A stretch of DNA of 64,000 bases from Nitrospira sp. (GTDB lineage: Bacteria > Nitrospirota > Nitrospiria > Nitrospirales > Nitrospiraceae), in contig CP060499.1 in assembly GCA_024760525.1 (NCBI GenBank), positions 806,001 to 870,000 on the forward strand, written 5' to 3'. The position numbers were made by a program, and so were the translations under genes. The notes beneath the pieces were generated by a model, which searched no databases, was not told where the DNA came from, and saw nothing but the letters and a program-made list of their open reading frames with translations. Numbering within the stretch: the first letter of the stretch is position 1; the number at the start of each line of letters is the position of its first letter. Below, piece by piece: positions 1 to 7,256 of this stretch.

Positions 1-2
1 CC

Positions 3-1706
3 GCACCTGATGAGACGACGTATCCGCGAATCGGCTCACTGGACAGTCGTCTGGTGGTGTGGTTCGTGACGCAGCAGCATACCTACTTCGGCGGGTTTGT
101 ACTCGCCCTTCCCTTGTTCTGTGCACTGATCGAGTTTCTCGGATTGACGACAAGAAAACCGGCTTTGGCTCTTCGCTACGACGGCCTCGCGAGGGACCTG
201 GCGAAGGTGGCCGTCTTGGCCATGTCGGCGACGGCGGTCATCGGCAGTCTGATGCTGACGATGTTCATTATGCTCTATCCCAGTTTTATGAAATATATGG
301 GCGGCACGTTCAAGGATTTCATGCCGCTCTACGCCGCCGTCTTTGTCGGGGAAGCGCTGCTGCTGATCATCTATTACTATAGTTGGAACCGGATGGCTGA
401 GCGCGGCATGAAGTGGATTCATGCGGCGATCGGCATTCTGACGAACATCGTGGGAACTGCGTTGTTGATGATGGCAAACGCCTGGTCTGCCTTCATGATG
501 TCCCCGGCCGGCGTCGATGCCCAGGGACGGTTCTTGGGAAATGTCTGGCATCTGTTGCACTCTGCTCTCTGGAATCCGTTGAACGTCCATCGTTTCCTCG
601 CGGACATCATGTCCGGGGGAGCGGTCGTGCTGGCCTATGCCTGCTATCGATTTTTCACCAGCAAAACCAATGAGGAGCGGGCCTATTTTGACTGGGTCGG
701 GTATGTCTTTCTATTTGTCACGGTCTGTGCGCTCATTCCCATGCCGATCGCCGGTTACTGGCTGATGAAATCGGTGTTCGTGTTTCGCCAGACCATGGGC
801 GTGACGATGATGGGAGGATTGCTCACGTGGCTGTTTGTCGTCCAGGCCCTGTTGATCGGCGTCCTGTTCTTGGGAATCAACTACTATCTCTGGCAAAGTA
901 TGGCGCGGATCAAAGGGGGGGAACGCTATCAGCCGTATTACCAAGTCTTGTTGGCTATTCTGATGCTGGCGCTCTTTATTTGGCTGACGCCGCATACCTT
1001 GCTGATGTCTGCGAGTGAAGTGAAGGCGATGGGAGGCGCTCAGCATCCCGTGATCGGCAACTACGGAGTCATGTCGGCCAAGAACGGCGCCATCAATATT
1101 CTGATTCTCGTTACCGCGCTCAGCTTTTTGTACTACCGCCGAGCGAATCGAACAATGACCATCTCGTGGGTCAGAACCGGTAACACGATTCTCACGGTCC
1201 TGTATGTGGTGGGTGCGTTGAATATCGTGTGGTTATCAATCTATGGGTTCTATTTGCCGGCGAAAGTTCGTGTCGGTCTCTCTGCGCCACAAGCCTTCAC
1301 GACGTTGACCGTGATTGCCGTCGGGGTGGTGATCAACCGTCTCATGCTCAGACGGGCTCTAGTGCATGGCCCGATTCAGTGGGGGAAAATTACGTTGCGT
1401 GGGATGGTCGGCTTGTTTGGGTTGGCGGCATCGTTCAGTTGGGTGATGGGCCTCATGGGCTACATCCGTTCCTCGGGCCGCTTGTCCTGGCACGTCAGTG
1501 AACTGATGGCCGATGTCTCGCCGTGGGCCTTTACGCCGGATCTCCAGTTCGCCGCAAAAATGGTGACATTAAACATGGTGGTATTTTGGGCGGCAGTCCT
1601 CGCATTGTTTTGGATGTGCCAGCGCGGGCAGCAGCCGGTGATGGGTGAAGAATTCCGAACGGAACAGGCTCCCTTACTCTCGCCGGTTCCGTCACAAGAA
1701 ACATAA
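3..1706 (+). CDS. Cytochrome bd-like oxidase, large subunit (5' end outside window)
   Basis: Polytopic inner-membrane protein, 567 residues visible, with the reading frame open to the window edge, so the N-terminus is missing. The first visible residues (APDETTYPRIGS) match the pre-helix linker of the complete paralogue at 5270-7186. Shared landmarks are the helix-1 histidine in QQHTYFGG, the CydA-like helix with a buried acid (VGEALLLIIYYYSW), GNVWHLLHSALWNPL, and AQHPVIGNYGVMSAKNG. About 14 hydrophobic helices are visible. By family it should bind hemes b/d and reduce oxygen, and bd-like proteins of this type are proposed terminal oxidases in Nitrospira. There is no Q-loop-like hydrophilic segment, so the donor may not be quinol (inference). 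It is followed closely by the DUF3047 gene. Confidence 0.85.
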   Translation, partial: APDETTYPRIGSLDSRLVVWFVTQQHTYFGGFVLALPLFCALIEFLGLTTRKPALALRYDGLARDLAKVAVLAMSATAVIGSLMLTMFIMLYPSFMKYMGGTFKDFMPLYAAVFVGEALLLIIYYYSWNRMAERGMKWIHAAIGILTNIVGTALLMMANAWSAFMMSPAGVDAQGRFLGNVWHLLHSALWNPLNVHRFLADIMSGGAVVLAYACYRFFTSKTNEERAYFDWVGYVFLFVTVCALIPMPIAGYWLMKSVFVFRQTMGVTMMGGLLTWLFVVQALLIGVLFLGINYYLWQSMARIKGGERYQPYYQVLLAILMLALFIWLTPHTLLMSASEVKAMGGAQHPVIGNYGVMSAKNGAINILILVTALSFLYYRRANRTMTISWVRTGNTILTVLYVVGALNIVWLSIYGFYLPAKVRVGLSAPQAFTTLTVIAVGVVINRLMLRRALVHGPIQWGKITLRGMVGLFGLAASFSWVMGLMGYIRSSGRLSWHVSELMADVSPWAFTPDLQFAAKMVTLNMVVFWAAVLALFWMCQRGQQPVMGEEFRTEQAPLLSPVPSQET

Positions 1707-1723
1707 GAAAGGGAATGATACTC

Positions 1724-2377
1724 ATGGCGTACCGTGCGTCGATGCGTGCAGCGGCAGTTCTTGGCATCCTAGCGGGCATACTTGTGTGGCAGGTTCCCGT
1801 CGGGGCTCAGGGGCAAGTGCTGGTGCTGGAAGATTTTCAAGCGAAGGAAGCAGATGGATTCCCTTCTCAGTGGGATCACGAAAATCAGCGAAGTCAATCG
1901 AAAGGTCGTGAAGCCTATAAAGTACGATCCGAGAACGGCGCCAATTTCTTATCGGCCAAGGATGCAGGTCAGCGCATTAAGAAAAAGAAAATCGATTGGG
2001 ATCCTAAGGCCTATCCCATTCTGACCTGGCGCTGGCGTCTCAATAAGGCGGCGACTGGGAACGAGCCGCTTGCTGCGGTCTATGCGTCGTTGGATACCGA
2101 TCTCCTCTTTATCCCGGTGTTCACGAAATATGTATGGAGCGGGTCGAAACCGGATGGCACGCTGACGGAAGGCGGCATGTTTAGCGGCTCCGAGATTGTT
2201 GTGCAGGCTGGGACGAAGGAGATCGGGCAGTGGTTTGAAGAGCGGGTGAATGTGTACGAAGACTTCAAGCGGATCCATCAGCATGAGCCCGCGGCGAAGG
2301 CATGGGGCATTTCCATCATCGCGGCACCTGGTGTCGAAATCGATTTTGGCCCATTAATTGCGACTCCGGCCAAGTAG
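1724..2377 (+). CDS. DUF3047 family exported protein
   Basis: A 217-residue protein beginning 17 bases after the oxidase stop codon. The AAGGGA at 1709-1714 sits about 9 bases before ATG 1724; ATG 1715 is in frame but too close to that site. The N-terminus ([20 protein letters not shown]...) is a signal peptide with likely cleavage after VGAQG. The mature part has the DUF3047 pattern: [13 protein letters not shown], a lysine-rich turn, [13 protein letters not shown], a segment with LAAVYASLD, and the C-terminal [17 protein letters not shown]. The function of DUF3047 is not known. It is probably periplasmic and co-transcribed with the bd-like oxidase, which may hint at a link with the respiratory complex (inference). 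Confidence 0.8.
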   Translation: MAYRASMRAAAVLGILAGILVWQVPVGAQGQVLVLEDFQAKEADGFPSQWDHENQRSQSKGREAYKVRSENGANFLSAKDAGQRIKKKKIDWDPKAYPILTWRWRLNKAATGNEPLAAVYASLDTDLLFIPVFTKYVWSGSKPDGTLTEGGMFSGSEIVVQAGTKEIGQWFEERVNVYEDFKRIHQHEPAAKAWGISIIAAPGVEIDFGPLIATPAK

Positions 2378-2412
2378 AGATCGGTCTTCTCAGTCTGAGG
2401 AGGACTCGTGGG

Positions 2413-2769
2413 ATGGGGAGGAACAAGGCGTTTGACATCGCACTAGGACTCGGCGTGATGGGTACCGTGGGTACGCTGATTGGGCTCACCATGGGCGGTG
2501 GGCTGATGCCTGTCGCGATCTCTGTTGGGCTTGGTCTCGGTGTTGTCATCGGGTTTCTCGGCGGCCGCCGATTTCTTGTGAGTATCCTGGTCGGCACCGT
2601 GTTGGGTGGCGTGTTAGCCTGGCTGATGGCTGGTGCCGAGAGAATCTGGGTCGGCGCTGGCGCGGGTGCGGCCATGGGCGGTTTTCTAGGCGTCCAGATA
2701 TCGATGTTGCTCGATGTGCGTGCTGCAAAGAAGGCGGCGGCGGAACAGGTCGAGACGTTGCCGCTCTAA
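2413..2769 (+). CDS. Small glycine-rich membrane protein
   Basis: A 118-residue protein with ATG 2413 preceded by GAGGAGG at 2397-2403, spacing 9. Nearly the whole chain is hydrophobic and glycine-rich, with about four predicted helices broken by GG pairs (for example [14 protein letters not shown] and [13 protein letters not shown]), then a short charged tail containing [10 protein letters not shown]. No catalytic motif is visible and I do not recognise a named family. Its position between the DUF3047 gene and the two formylglycine-enzyme-fold genes suggests the same transcription unit as the upstream oxidase. Confidence 0.7.
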   Translation: MGRNKAFDIALGLGVMGTVGTLIGLTMGGGLMPVAISVGLGLGVVIGFLGGRRFLVSILVGTVLGGVLAWLMAGAERIWVGAGAGAAMGGFLGVQISMLLDVRAAKKAAAEQVETLPL

Positions 2770-2802
2770 TAGGTAGGTATTCTCTCGATCAAAGAGGTTT
2801 CT

Positions 2803-3720
2803 GTGGAAAACAAGGGTGTCTTAGTCGGGTCCATCATTTTTGTGTTTGCATCGTTCATTCTCATGATCGGCCTGCTGGCCTATGAATCCTATAAGGCCAA
2901 GCAAATGAAACAGCTGGCTCTGTCGGTCAAGTCAGAAGCCCGACCGACAGCGAGTAACCTGCCTGCTCAGGATTTCTCGATGTACAAGACCAAAATAGGG
3001 GATGAAGGTCGGGAAATGGTACAGATCCCGGAAGGTCCCTTTACCATGGGAAGCAATGATGGTGATCCGGATGAGGCCCCGGAACATCAAGTCTACCTGA
3101 AGGGGTTCTTTCTGGATCGAAAGGAAGTGACACAAGAGGAATATGTGCGGTTCGCGAAGATGACCAAACGTGCGATGCCCAGAATCGAAGTGTTTGACGA
3201 CGACCAGTCCAAGATCTTAAAACCGGACTTTGCGGCGATGAGTGTCTCCTGGGACGAAGCGGCGGCCTACTGCAAGTGGGCGGGCAAGCGACTTCCTACC
3301 GAAGCCGAGTGGGAAAAAGCCGGTCGTGGTGAGAGTAAGAGAAAATATCCATGGGGAGATAAGTTTGTCACCAATGCCGCCAATGTCGATGGCAGCGAAG
3401 ACGGGTATAAATATCTGGCTCCACCCGGCTCATTCGATGCGGGACGAAGTCCTTACGGTCTCTATGACATGACCGGCAACGTCGCGGAGTGGGTGGAGGA
3501 CTCTTACGACGAACACTACTACAAGAAATCTCCATTTCGTGATCCGAAGGGGCCGGAGAATGCGGATCTTAAAGTTGTGCGTGGAGGTTCATGGCGGGAG
3601 ACCGAGCATAATGCGAGGCTGTCCAAACGATTTGCGGCTAAGCATTGGCGGACAGATGTCACGATCGGTATTCGATGCGCAAGCGATCTGGATCTGGCAG
3701 CGGCCGCTCAAGAGCCGTAG
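2803..3720 (+). CDS. Membrane-anchored formylglycine-generating-enzyme (FGE/SUMF1) fold protein
   Basis: A 305-residue protein with a GTG start at 2803 behind AAAGAGGT. One membrane helix lies at about residues 7-28, followed by a periplasmic FGE-type domain from about residue 65. Hallmarks are IPEGPFTMGS, the WDEAAAYCKWAGKRLPTEAE stretch, YPWGD, SPYGLYDMTGNVAEWVED, VVRGGSW and IGIRCA. The paired cysteines that do catalysis and copper binding in true FGE, just after RGGS, are absent here (SWRETEHNARLSKR), so a sulfatase-activating role is unlikely. FGE-fold proteins without these cysteines often serve as binding or maturation factors. It is followed after six bases by a paralogue, and the pair sits between two bd-like oxidase genes. 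Confidence 0.85.
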   Translation: MENKGVLVGSIIFVFASFILMIGLLAYESYKAKQMKQLALSVKSEARPTASNLPAQDFSMYKTKIGDEGREMVQIPEGPFTMGSNDGDPDEAPEHQVYLKGFFLDRKEVTQEEYVRFAKMTKRAMPRIEVFDDDQSKILKPDFAAMSVSWDEAAAYCKWAGKRLPTEAEWEKAGRGESKRKYPWGDKFVTNAANVDGSEDGYKYLAPPGSFDAGRSPYGLYDMTGNVAEWVEDSYDEHYYKKSPFRDPKGPENADLKVVRGGSWRETEHNARLSKRFAAKHWRTDVTIGIRCASDLDLAAAAQEP

Positions 3721-3726
3721 ACAGGT

Positions 3727-4623
3727 ATGCTCGAAACCAAATTCAAATTGATCTTCTTGCTCGTGGTGCTGGTGTGTGCCGCTATGCCCATCACCGCAAT
3801 TTTACGAGGCACCACCCTCACGCCGTATGAAAAGCCGGTGTCCGAAAACGTGGCCGACGTTGAACCGGAGCAGGAAAGTGTTTCTGGAGAGGAGCCTATT
3901 CCGGAGGACATGGTGACGATTCCGGCAGGGCCGTTCGTTCGCGGAACGAAGGATGGCGGATTCGATGAGCAACCCCCGCGCACTATTTCCCTCGACACCT
4001 TTTCGATCGATCGGTATGAAGTGACCAACCATCAGTATCAACAATTTGTGACGGCTACTGGCCATCGAAAGCCAGGATTACCCTCGCGCTATGCAAAGAG
4101 TGGCAGCAGAGTGCGTGGCGTCAACCAACCGGCTGTCTATGTCTCATGGGACGACGCTGCGGAATACTGTCGCTGGAAAGGCAAGCGGCTTCCGAGCGAA
4201 GCCGAGTGGGAAAAGGCTATGCGCGGTACGGACGGGAGGCTCTGGCCATGGGGAAACATAGAGCAGCCTCAGGGCGCCAATTGGGCGCGTGTGCAGGACG
4301 GTCACGAGGTATCTGCGCGTGTGGGAACTTTTCAGGCCGATAAGAGCCCCTATGGAGTCATGGATGGGGCCGGCAATGTCATCGAATGGGTAGCTGATTG
4401 GTACAATGAGACCTATTACAAGGATTCGCCGGAGCAGAACCCTCCAAGCCCTGAGCATGGCACCTATCGGGTACTCAGGGGGGGAGGGTATACGACGACC
4501 GGCGGTGATATCCGGATTACCAGCCGAAGCAAGATGATGCCGGATTTTCGGGATGAAACGATCGGATTTCGCTGCGCAGTTTCGAAGACGGGAACGACAG
4601 AAGCGGGAGAGAAAAAAAGCTGA
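3727..4623 (+). CDS. Membrane-anchored FGE-fold protein, paralogue of the preceding gene
   Basis: A 298-residue protein starting at ATG 3727, six bases after the preceding stop codon. It has an N-terminal membrane helix (FKLIFLLVVLVCAAMPITAI), an acidic linker, then the FGE-type domain: MVTIPAGPFVRGTKDGG, IDRYEVTNHQYQQFV, SWDDAAEYCRWKGKRLPSEA, LWPWGN, SPYGVMDGAGNVIEWV, VLRGGGY and IGFRCA. As in its neighbour, the segment after RGGG has no cysteine pair, so classical formylglycine-generating activity is not expected. The two genes look like an old tandem duplication and may act as a hetero-pair in the periplasm (inference). Confidence 0.85.
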   Translation: MLETKFKLIFLLVVLVCAAMPITAILRGTTLTPYEKPVSENVADVEPEQESVSGEEPIPEDMVTIPAGPFVRGTKDGGFDEQPPRTISLDTFSIDRYEVTNHQYQQFVTATGHRKPGLPSRYAKSGSRVRGVNQPAVYVSWDDAAEYCRWKGKRLPSEAEWEKAMRGTDGRLWPWGNIEQPQGANWARVQDGHEVSARVGTFQADKSPYGVMDGAGNVIEWVADWYNETYYKDSPEQNPPSPEHGTYRVLRGGGYTTTGGDIRITSRSKMMPDFRDETIGFRCAVSKTGTTEAGEKKS

Positions 4624-4628
4624 TGAAC

Positions 4629-4733
4629 CTAGAGAAAATCAAAGTAGTAAAGGATCAAAAACACGGCCAAAATGATGTTGACAACCATACCGGCCAAAAC
4701 TATAATGTCAAACACTTTTGAGTTCTTCGTCAC
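4629..4733 (-). CDS. Tiny single-helix membrane protein (34 aa)
   Basis: A 34-residue reading frame beginning GTG at 4733, with AGGAG six bases upstream on the minus strand. The product starts MTKNSKVFDIIVLAG and is one hydrophobic helix ending YYFDFL. A well-formed promoter (TTGACA, 17-base spacer, TATCAA) lies 38-66 bases upstream, which is strong support for so short a gene. It points toward the FGE-fold gene and ends five bases past that gene's stop codon. The size and shape resemble small oxidase subunits such as CydX or CcoQ; no sequence match is claimed. Confidence 0.6.
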   Translation of the reverse strand: MTKNSKVFDIIVLAGMVVNIILAVFLILYYFDFL

Positions 4734-4770
4734 GGTTTCTCCTGTTGATTCGCGCACTAGCGACTAAAGT

Positions 4771-4799
4771 TTGATAACACAGGGTTTGGTACCTGTCAA
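4771..4799 (-). promoter_or_regulatory. Sigma-70 type promoter for the 34-aa membrane protein
   Basis: Read on the minus strand: -35 TTGACA (4799-4794), 17-base spacer, -10 TATCAA (4776-4771). Transcription would begin near 4764, leaving a leader of about 30 bases that contains AGGAG before GTG 4733. Confidence 0.6.
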
Positions 4800-4855
4800 G
4801 AAAATGCAGTAATTCTGAATCGCCCACCAAACTATCTTGATCGGGAGTAAAACAG

Positions 4856-4978
4856 ATGGCAAGCGCTACCCCTGACAGCGAAATTAAGATAAAAATCGGC
4901 AAAATGATTTTCTACATAACCTGTGCTGTCGGAATATGGTTTTTCTATTGGTTTGCCGGAATCCAGTGTCCCTGCTGA
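4856..4978 (+). CDS. Tiny single-helix membrane protein with CxxC end (40 aa)
   Basis: ATG 4856 is preceded by GGGAG at spacing 7-8. The 40-residue product has a short charged N-terminus (MASATPDSEIKIKIGK) and one aromatic-rich helix (MIFYITCAVGIWFFYWF), and ends GIQCPC, with two cysteines in CxC spacing. It is the second of three tiny membrane proteins upstream of the complete bd-like oxidase and may be an oxidase accessory subunit. No family match was recognised. Confidence 0.55.
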   Translation: MASATPDSEIKIKIGKMIFYITCAVGIWFFYWFAGIQCPC

Positions 4979-5063
4979 GTTGCTGATCTCGTCTAGCTGC
5001 CAGGGGTCTGGCCGCACAGCTCAATCAACGGATGACTGGGTTAAGTAAGAGGAGAAAAGGGAA

Positions 5064-5195
5064 ATGAGTGCGTTAAATAATCCTGTAGTTGCGGTGATTG
5101 TCTCCCTTATTATCGCGGTCGGCTATTTTACATTGGTCGATCACTATCTGATGGACATGCAGGGGCTGGACTACTGGTACCTGTTCCGGAAGTAG
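5064..5195 (+). CDS. Tiny single-helix membrane protein (43 aa), probable oxidase operon leader gene
   Basis: ATG 5064 follows AGGAG and AAAGGG at usable spacing. The 43-residue product begins MSALNNPVVAVIVSLIIAVG, one membrane helix, then a short tail rich in aromatic residues and containing HYLMDMQGLDYWYLF. It lies 74 bases before the complete bd-like oxidase gene in the same direction, so co-transcription is likely. Single-helix subunits of this size (CydX, CcoQ/H-type) are typical of terminal oxidases; the assignment as such a subunit is inference from position and shape. Confidence 0.6.
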   Translation: MSALNNPVVAVIVSLIIAVGYFTLVDHYLMDMQGLDYWYLFRK

Positions 5196-5269
5196 GCCTA
5201 TAGAGGAAGTAGTCAAGTCTTCTGGTGAGCGTTGAAAATTTTAACGAGAGTGTATCAAGGAGGTAATCC

Positions 5270-7186
5270 ATGGGCCTTTTAACCGGCAAGCGCGTCTTTT
5301 CGATCATGGCGCTCTGCATGATGGTTGGCCTCCTTCTGCTTCCGATCGTCGTAGCGTTGCCTTCACCGGCTATCGGTGAGGACGCTCCTGCCGGCGATGC
5401 GGCAAAGAAGGATGGAGATAAAGTCGAGAAGGGCCGGGATGTCTATTACAAGACGGAAGGTATTGTAGTCGGCGCTCCCGCTCCTAAGACGACGGATGGT
5501 CCCAGAGACTATCCGCGATACAACTTTGAAAGCCGTGTCCTGCTGTGGTTTGCCAATCAGCAGCATCTCTACTATGGCAGCTTCGTCCTAGCGGTGCCGA
5601 TCTTCTGTATGATCATTGAGTTCATGGGCGTGGTCACTAAAGATAAGGCACTCGCGAAGCGTTACGACCAGCTGGCGTATGATTTCATCAAAATCAGTCT
5701 CACGGCCTACTCGCTTACGGCTATTCTAGGCGGTATTTTGATCTTTACGTTTCTGACCTTATACCCCGCCTTCTTCTCCTACTTGTCCGGCATATTCCGT
5801 CCCGTCATGCACATCTATGCGCTGATGTTCGTGGCGGAGAGCGGCACCCTCTACATCTACTATTACGGTTGGGACAAGATGAAGGAAGGGTTCCTCAAGT
5901 GGATTCATTTGAGCATGTCGGTGATCCTGAACATCATTGGTACTCTGCTCATGTTCTTGGCCAATTCCTGGATCGGCTTCATGATGTCACCGGCCGGAGT
6001 CGATGAGCAGGGTCGATATCTCGGAAATATCTGGCACGTGATCCACACTGCTCTGTGGAATCCGCTCAATCTCCACCGCATTCTGGGCAACATGGCGTTT
6101 GGTGGAGGAGTGGTCGCTGCCTACGCCGCATACAAGTTCCTAGCGGCAAAGACGGATGAGGACCGCGCGCACTACGATTGGATGGGCTACATTGCCATGG
6201 CGCTGGGTGTGGCCTTCTTGATCCCGTTACCTTTTGCCGGCTATTGGCTTATGCGTGAAGTATATGCCTATCGCCAACAGATGGGGATCACCCTGATGGG
6301 CGGCTTGCTGGCCTGGCTGTTCATTATTCAGGCCACGATGATCGGCATTCTCTTCCTGAGCACCAACTACTACCTGTGGCAGGCAATGGGGCGCATGCGT
6401 GGCGCTGAAAAATACCAACGGTACATCAAGTATCTGGTGTTCCTGCTCGCCTGCGGTTACATGGTGTTTATTACTCCCCACACAATGGTTATGACCCCAG
6501 CTGAATTGAAGGCCATGGGAGGCCAGCAACATCCTGTACTGGGGAACTACGGCGTCATGTCCGCGAAGAACGGCGGCATCAACGTTATTATTACGACCAC
6601 CGTGCTGAGCTTTGTTTGGTACATGAGAGGAAATAAGGTCTCCACGGTATCGTGGGCAAAGTTCGGCAATATCTTCATGGGTGTATTCTTTGCCTGCGCC
6701 TACGTCAACATCATCTGGCTCGCTATTTACGGATATTACATTCCGGCAAACGTGCGGGTCGGTTTATCCGTCCCTCAAGTGGCAACAACATTGTCTTGTC
6801 TCTTCTTCATGTTCGCGCTCAACAGCGTGATGATGAGGGGCGCCAAGCAAATGGGGCCAATAGAGTGGGGTAAGATTTCTGCCCGCTCTCAGTACGCTCT
6901 CATTATGCTGGCGACAGCGTTTACCTGGATGATGGGATTGATGGGCTATATTCGTTCCTCAGTCCGGCTGTTTTGGCATGTCAATGAGATCATGCGTGAC
7001 AATTCGCCCTGGGCCTATACGCATACGGTTGGATTTGCCGCTAACATGATTTCGTTTAATGTATTGTTTTTCTGGATCACTATTCTCTTCGTCTTTTGGC
7101 TCGGCAGCTTGACTGCGAAGAAAGTTCCGGTGGAGGCAAAGGCGGGTATCCCGGGCAGTGTCCCGCAGCCGGCTGCTAGTCATTAA
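5270..7186 (+). CDS. Cytochrome bd-like terminal oxidase, large subunit
   Basis: A 638-residue protein with ATG 5270 behind a strong AAGGAGG (spacing 6). Residues 1-36 form a signal sequence or first helix, followed by a charged periplasmic linker, then about 14 membrane helices. H99 (FANQQHLYYG) matches the helix-1 heme ligand of CydA, and the helix VAESGTLYIYYYGW (E190) matches the CydA helix with its conserved glutamates. H256, H259 and H269 (GNIWHVIHTALWNPLNLHR) cluster where CydA has its helix-5 histidine, but the exact CydA ligand position appears to be filled by a non-histidine. No Q-loop is seen. The genes that follow encode cytochromes c, so electrons may arrive from cytochrome c rather than quinol. 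Bd-like proteins of this type are the proposed terminal oxidase of Nitrospira. The gene is a full-length paralogue of the one at 3-1706. Confidence 0.88.
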   Translation: MGLLTGKRVFSIMALCMMVGLLLLPIVVALPSPAIGEDAPAGDAAKKDGDKVEKGRDVYYKTEGIVVGAPAPKTTDGPRDYPRYNFESRVLLWFANQQHLYYGSFVLAVPIFCMIIEFMGVVTKDKALAKRYDQLAYDFIKISLTAYSLTAILGGILIFTFLTLYPAFFSYLSGIFRPVMHIYALMFVAESGTLYIYYYGWDKMKEGFLKWIHLSMSVILNIIGTLLMFLANSWIGFMMSPAGVDEQGRYLGNIWHVIHTALWNPLNLHRILGNMAFGGGVVAAYAAYKFLAAKTDEDRAHYDWMGYIAMALGVAFLIPLPFAGYWLMREVYAYRQQMGITLMGGLLAWLFIIQATMIGILFLSTNYYLWQAMGRMRGAEKYQRYIKYLVFLLACGYMVFITPHTMVMTPAELKAMGGQQHPVLGNYGVMSAKNGGINVIITTTVLSFVWYMRGNKVSTVSWAKFGNIFMGVFFACAYVNIIWLAIYGYYIPANVRVGLSVPQVATTLSCLFFMFALNSVMMRGAKQMGPIEWGKISARSQYALIMLATAFTWMMGLMGYIRSSVRLFWHVNEIMRDNSPWAYTHTVGFAANMISFNVLFFWITILFVFWLGSLTAKKVPVEAKAGIPGSVPQPAASH

Positions 7187-7210
7187 TCGGCGTCTTATTG
7201 ATAGTTGGCT

Positions 7211-7235
7211 CAGCGGGGGAGATTCTCCCCCGCTG
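7211..7235 (+). promoter_or_regulatory. Perfect 12-bp inverted repeat between oxidase and cytochrome c genes
   Basis: CAGCGGGGGAGA is followed after a single base by its exact complement TCTCCCCCGCTG. There is no T-run, and an AGGAGG ribosome site for the next gene follows within eight bases. An mRNA-stabilising or processing hairpin that sets unequal expression within one operon is more likely than a terminator. Confidence 0.6.
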
Positions 7236-7256
7236 TAGCTGCAGGAGGTCAAGACC

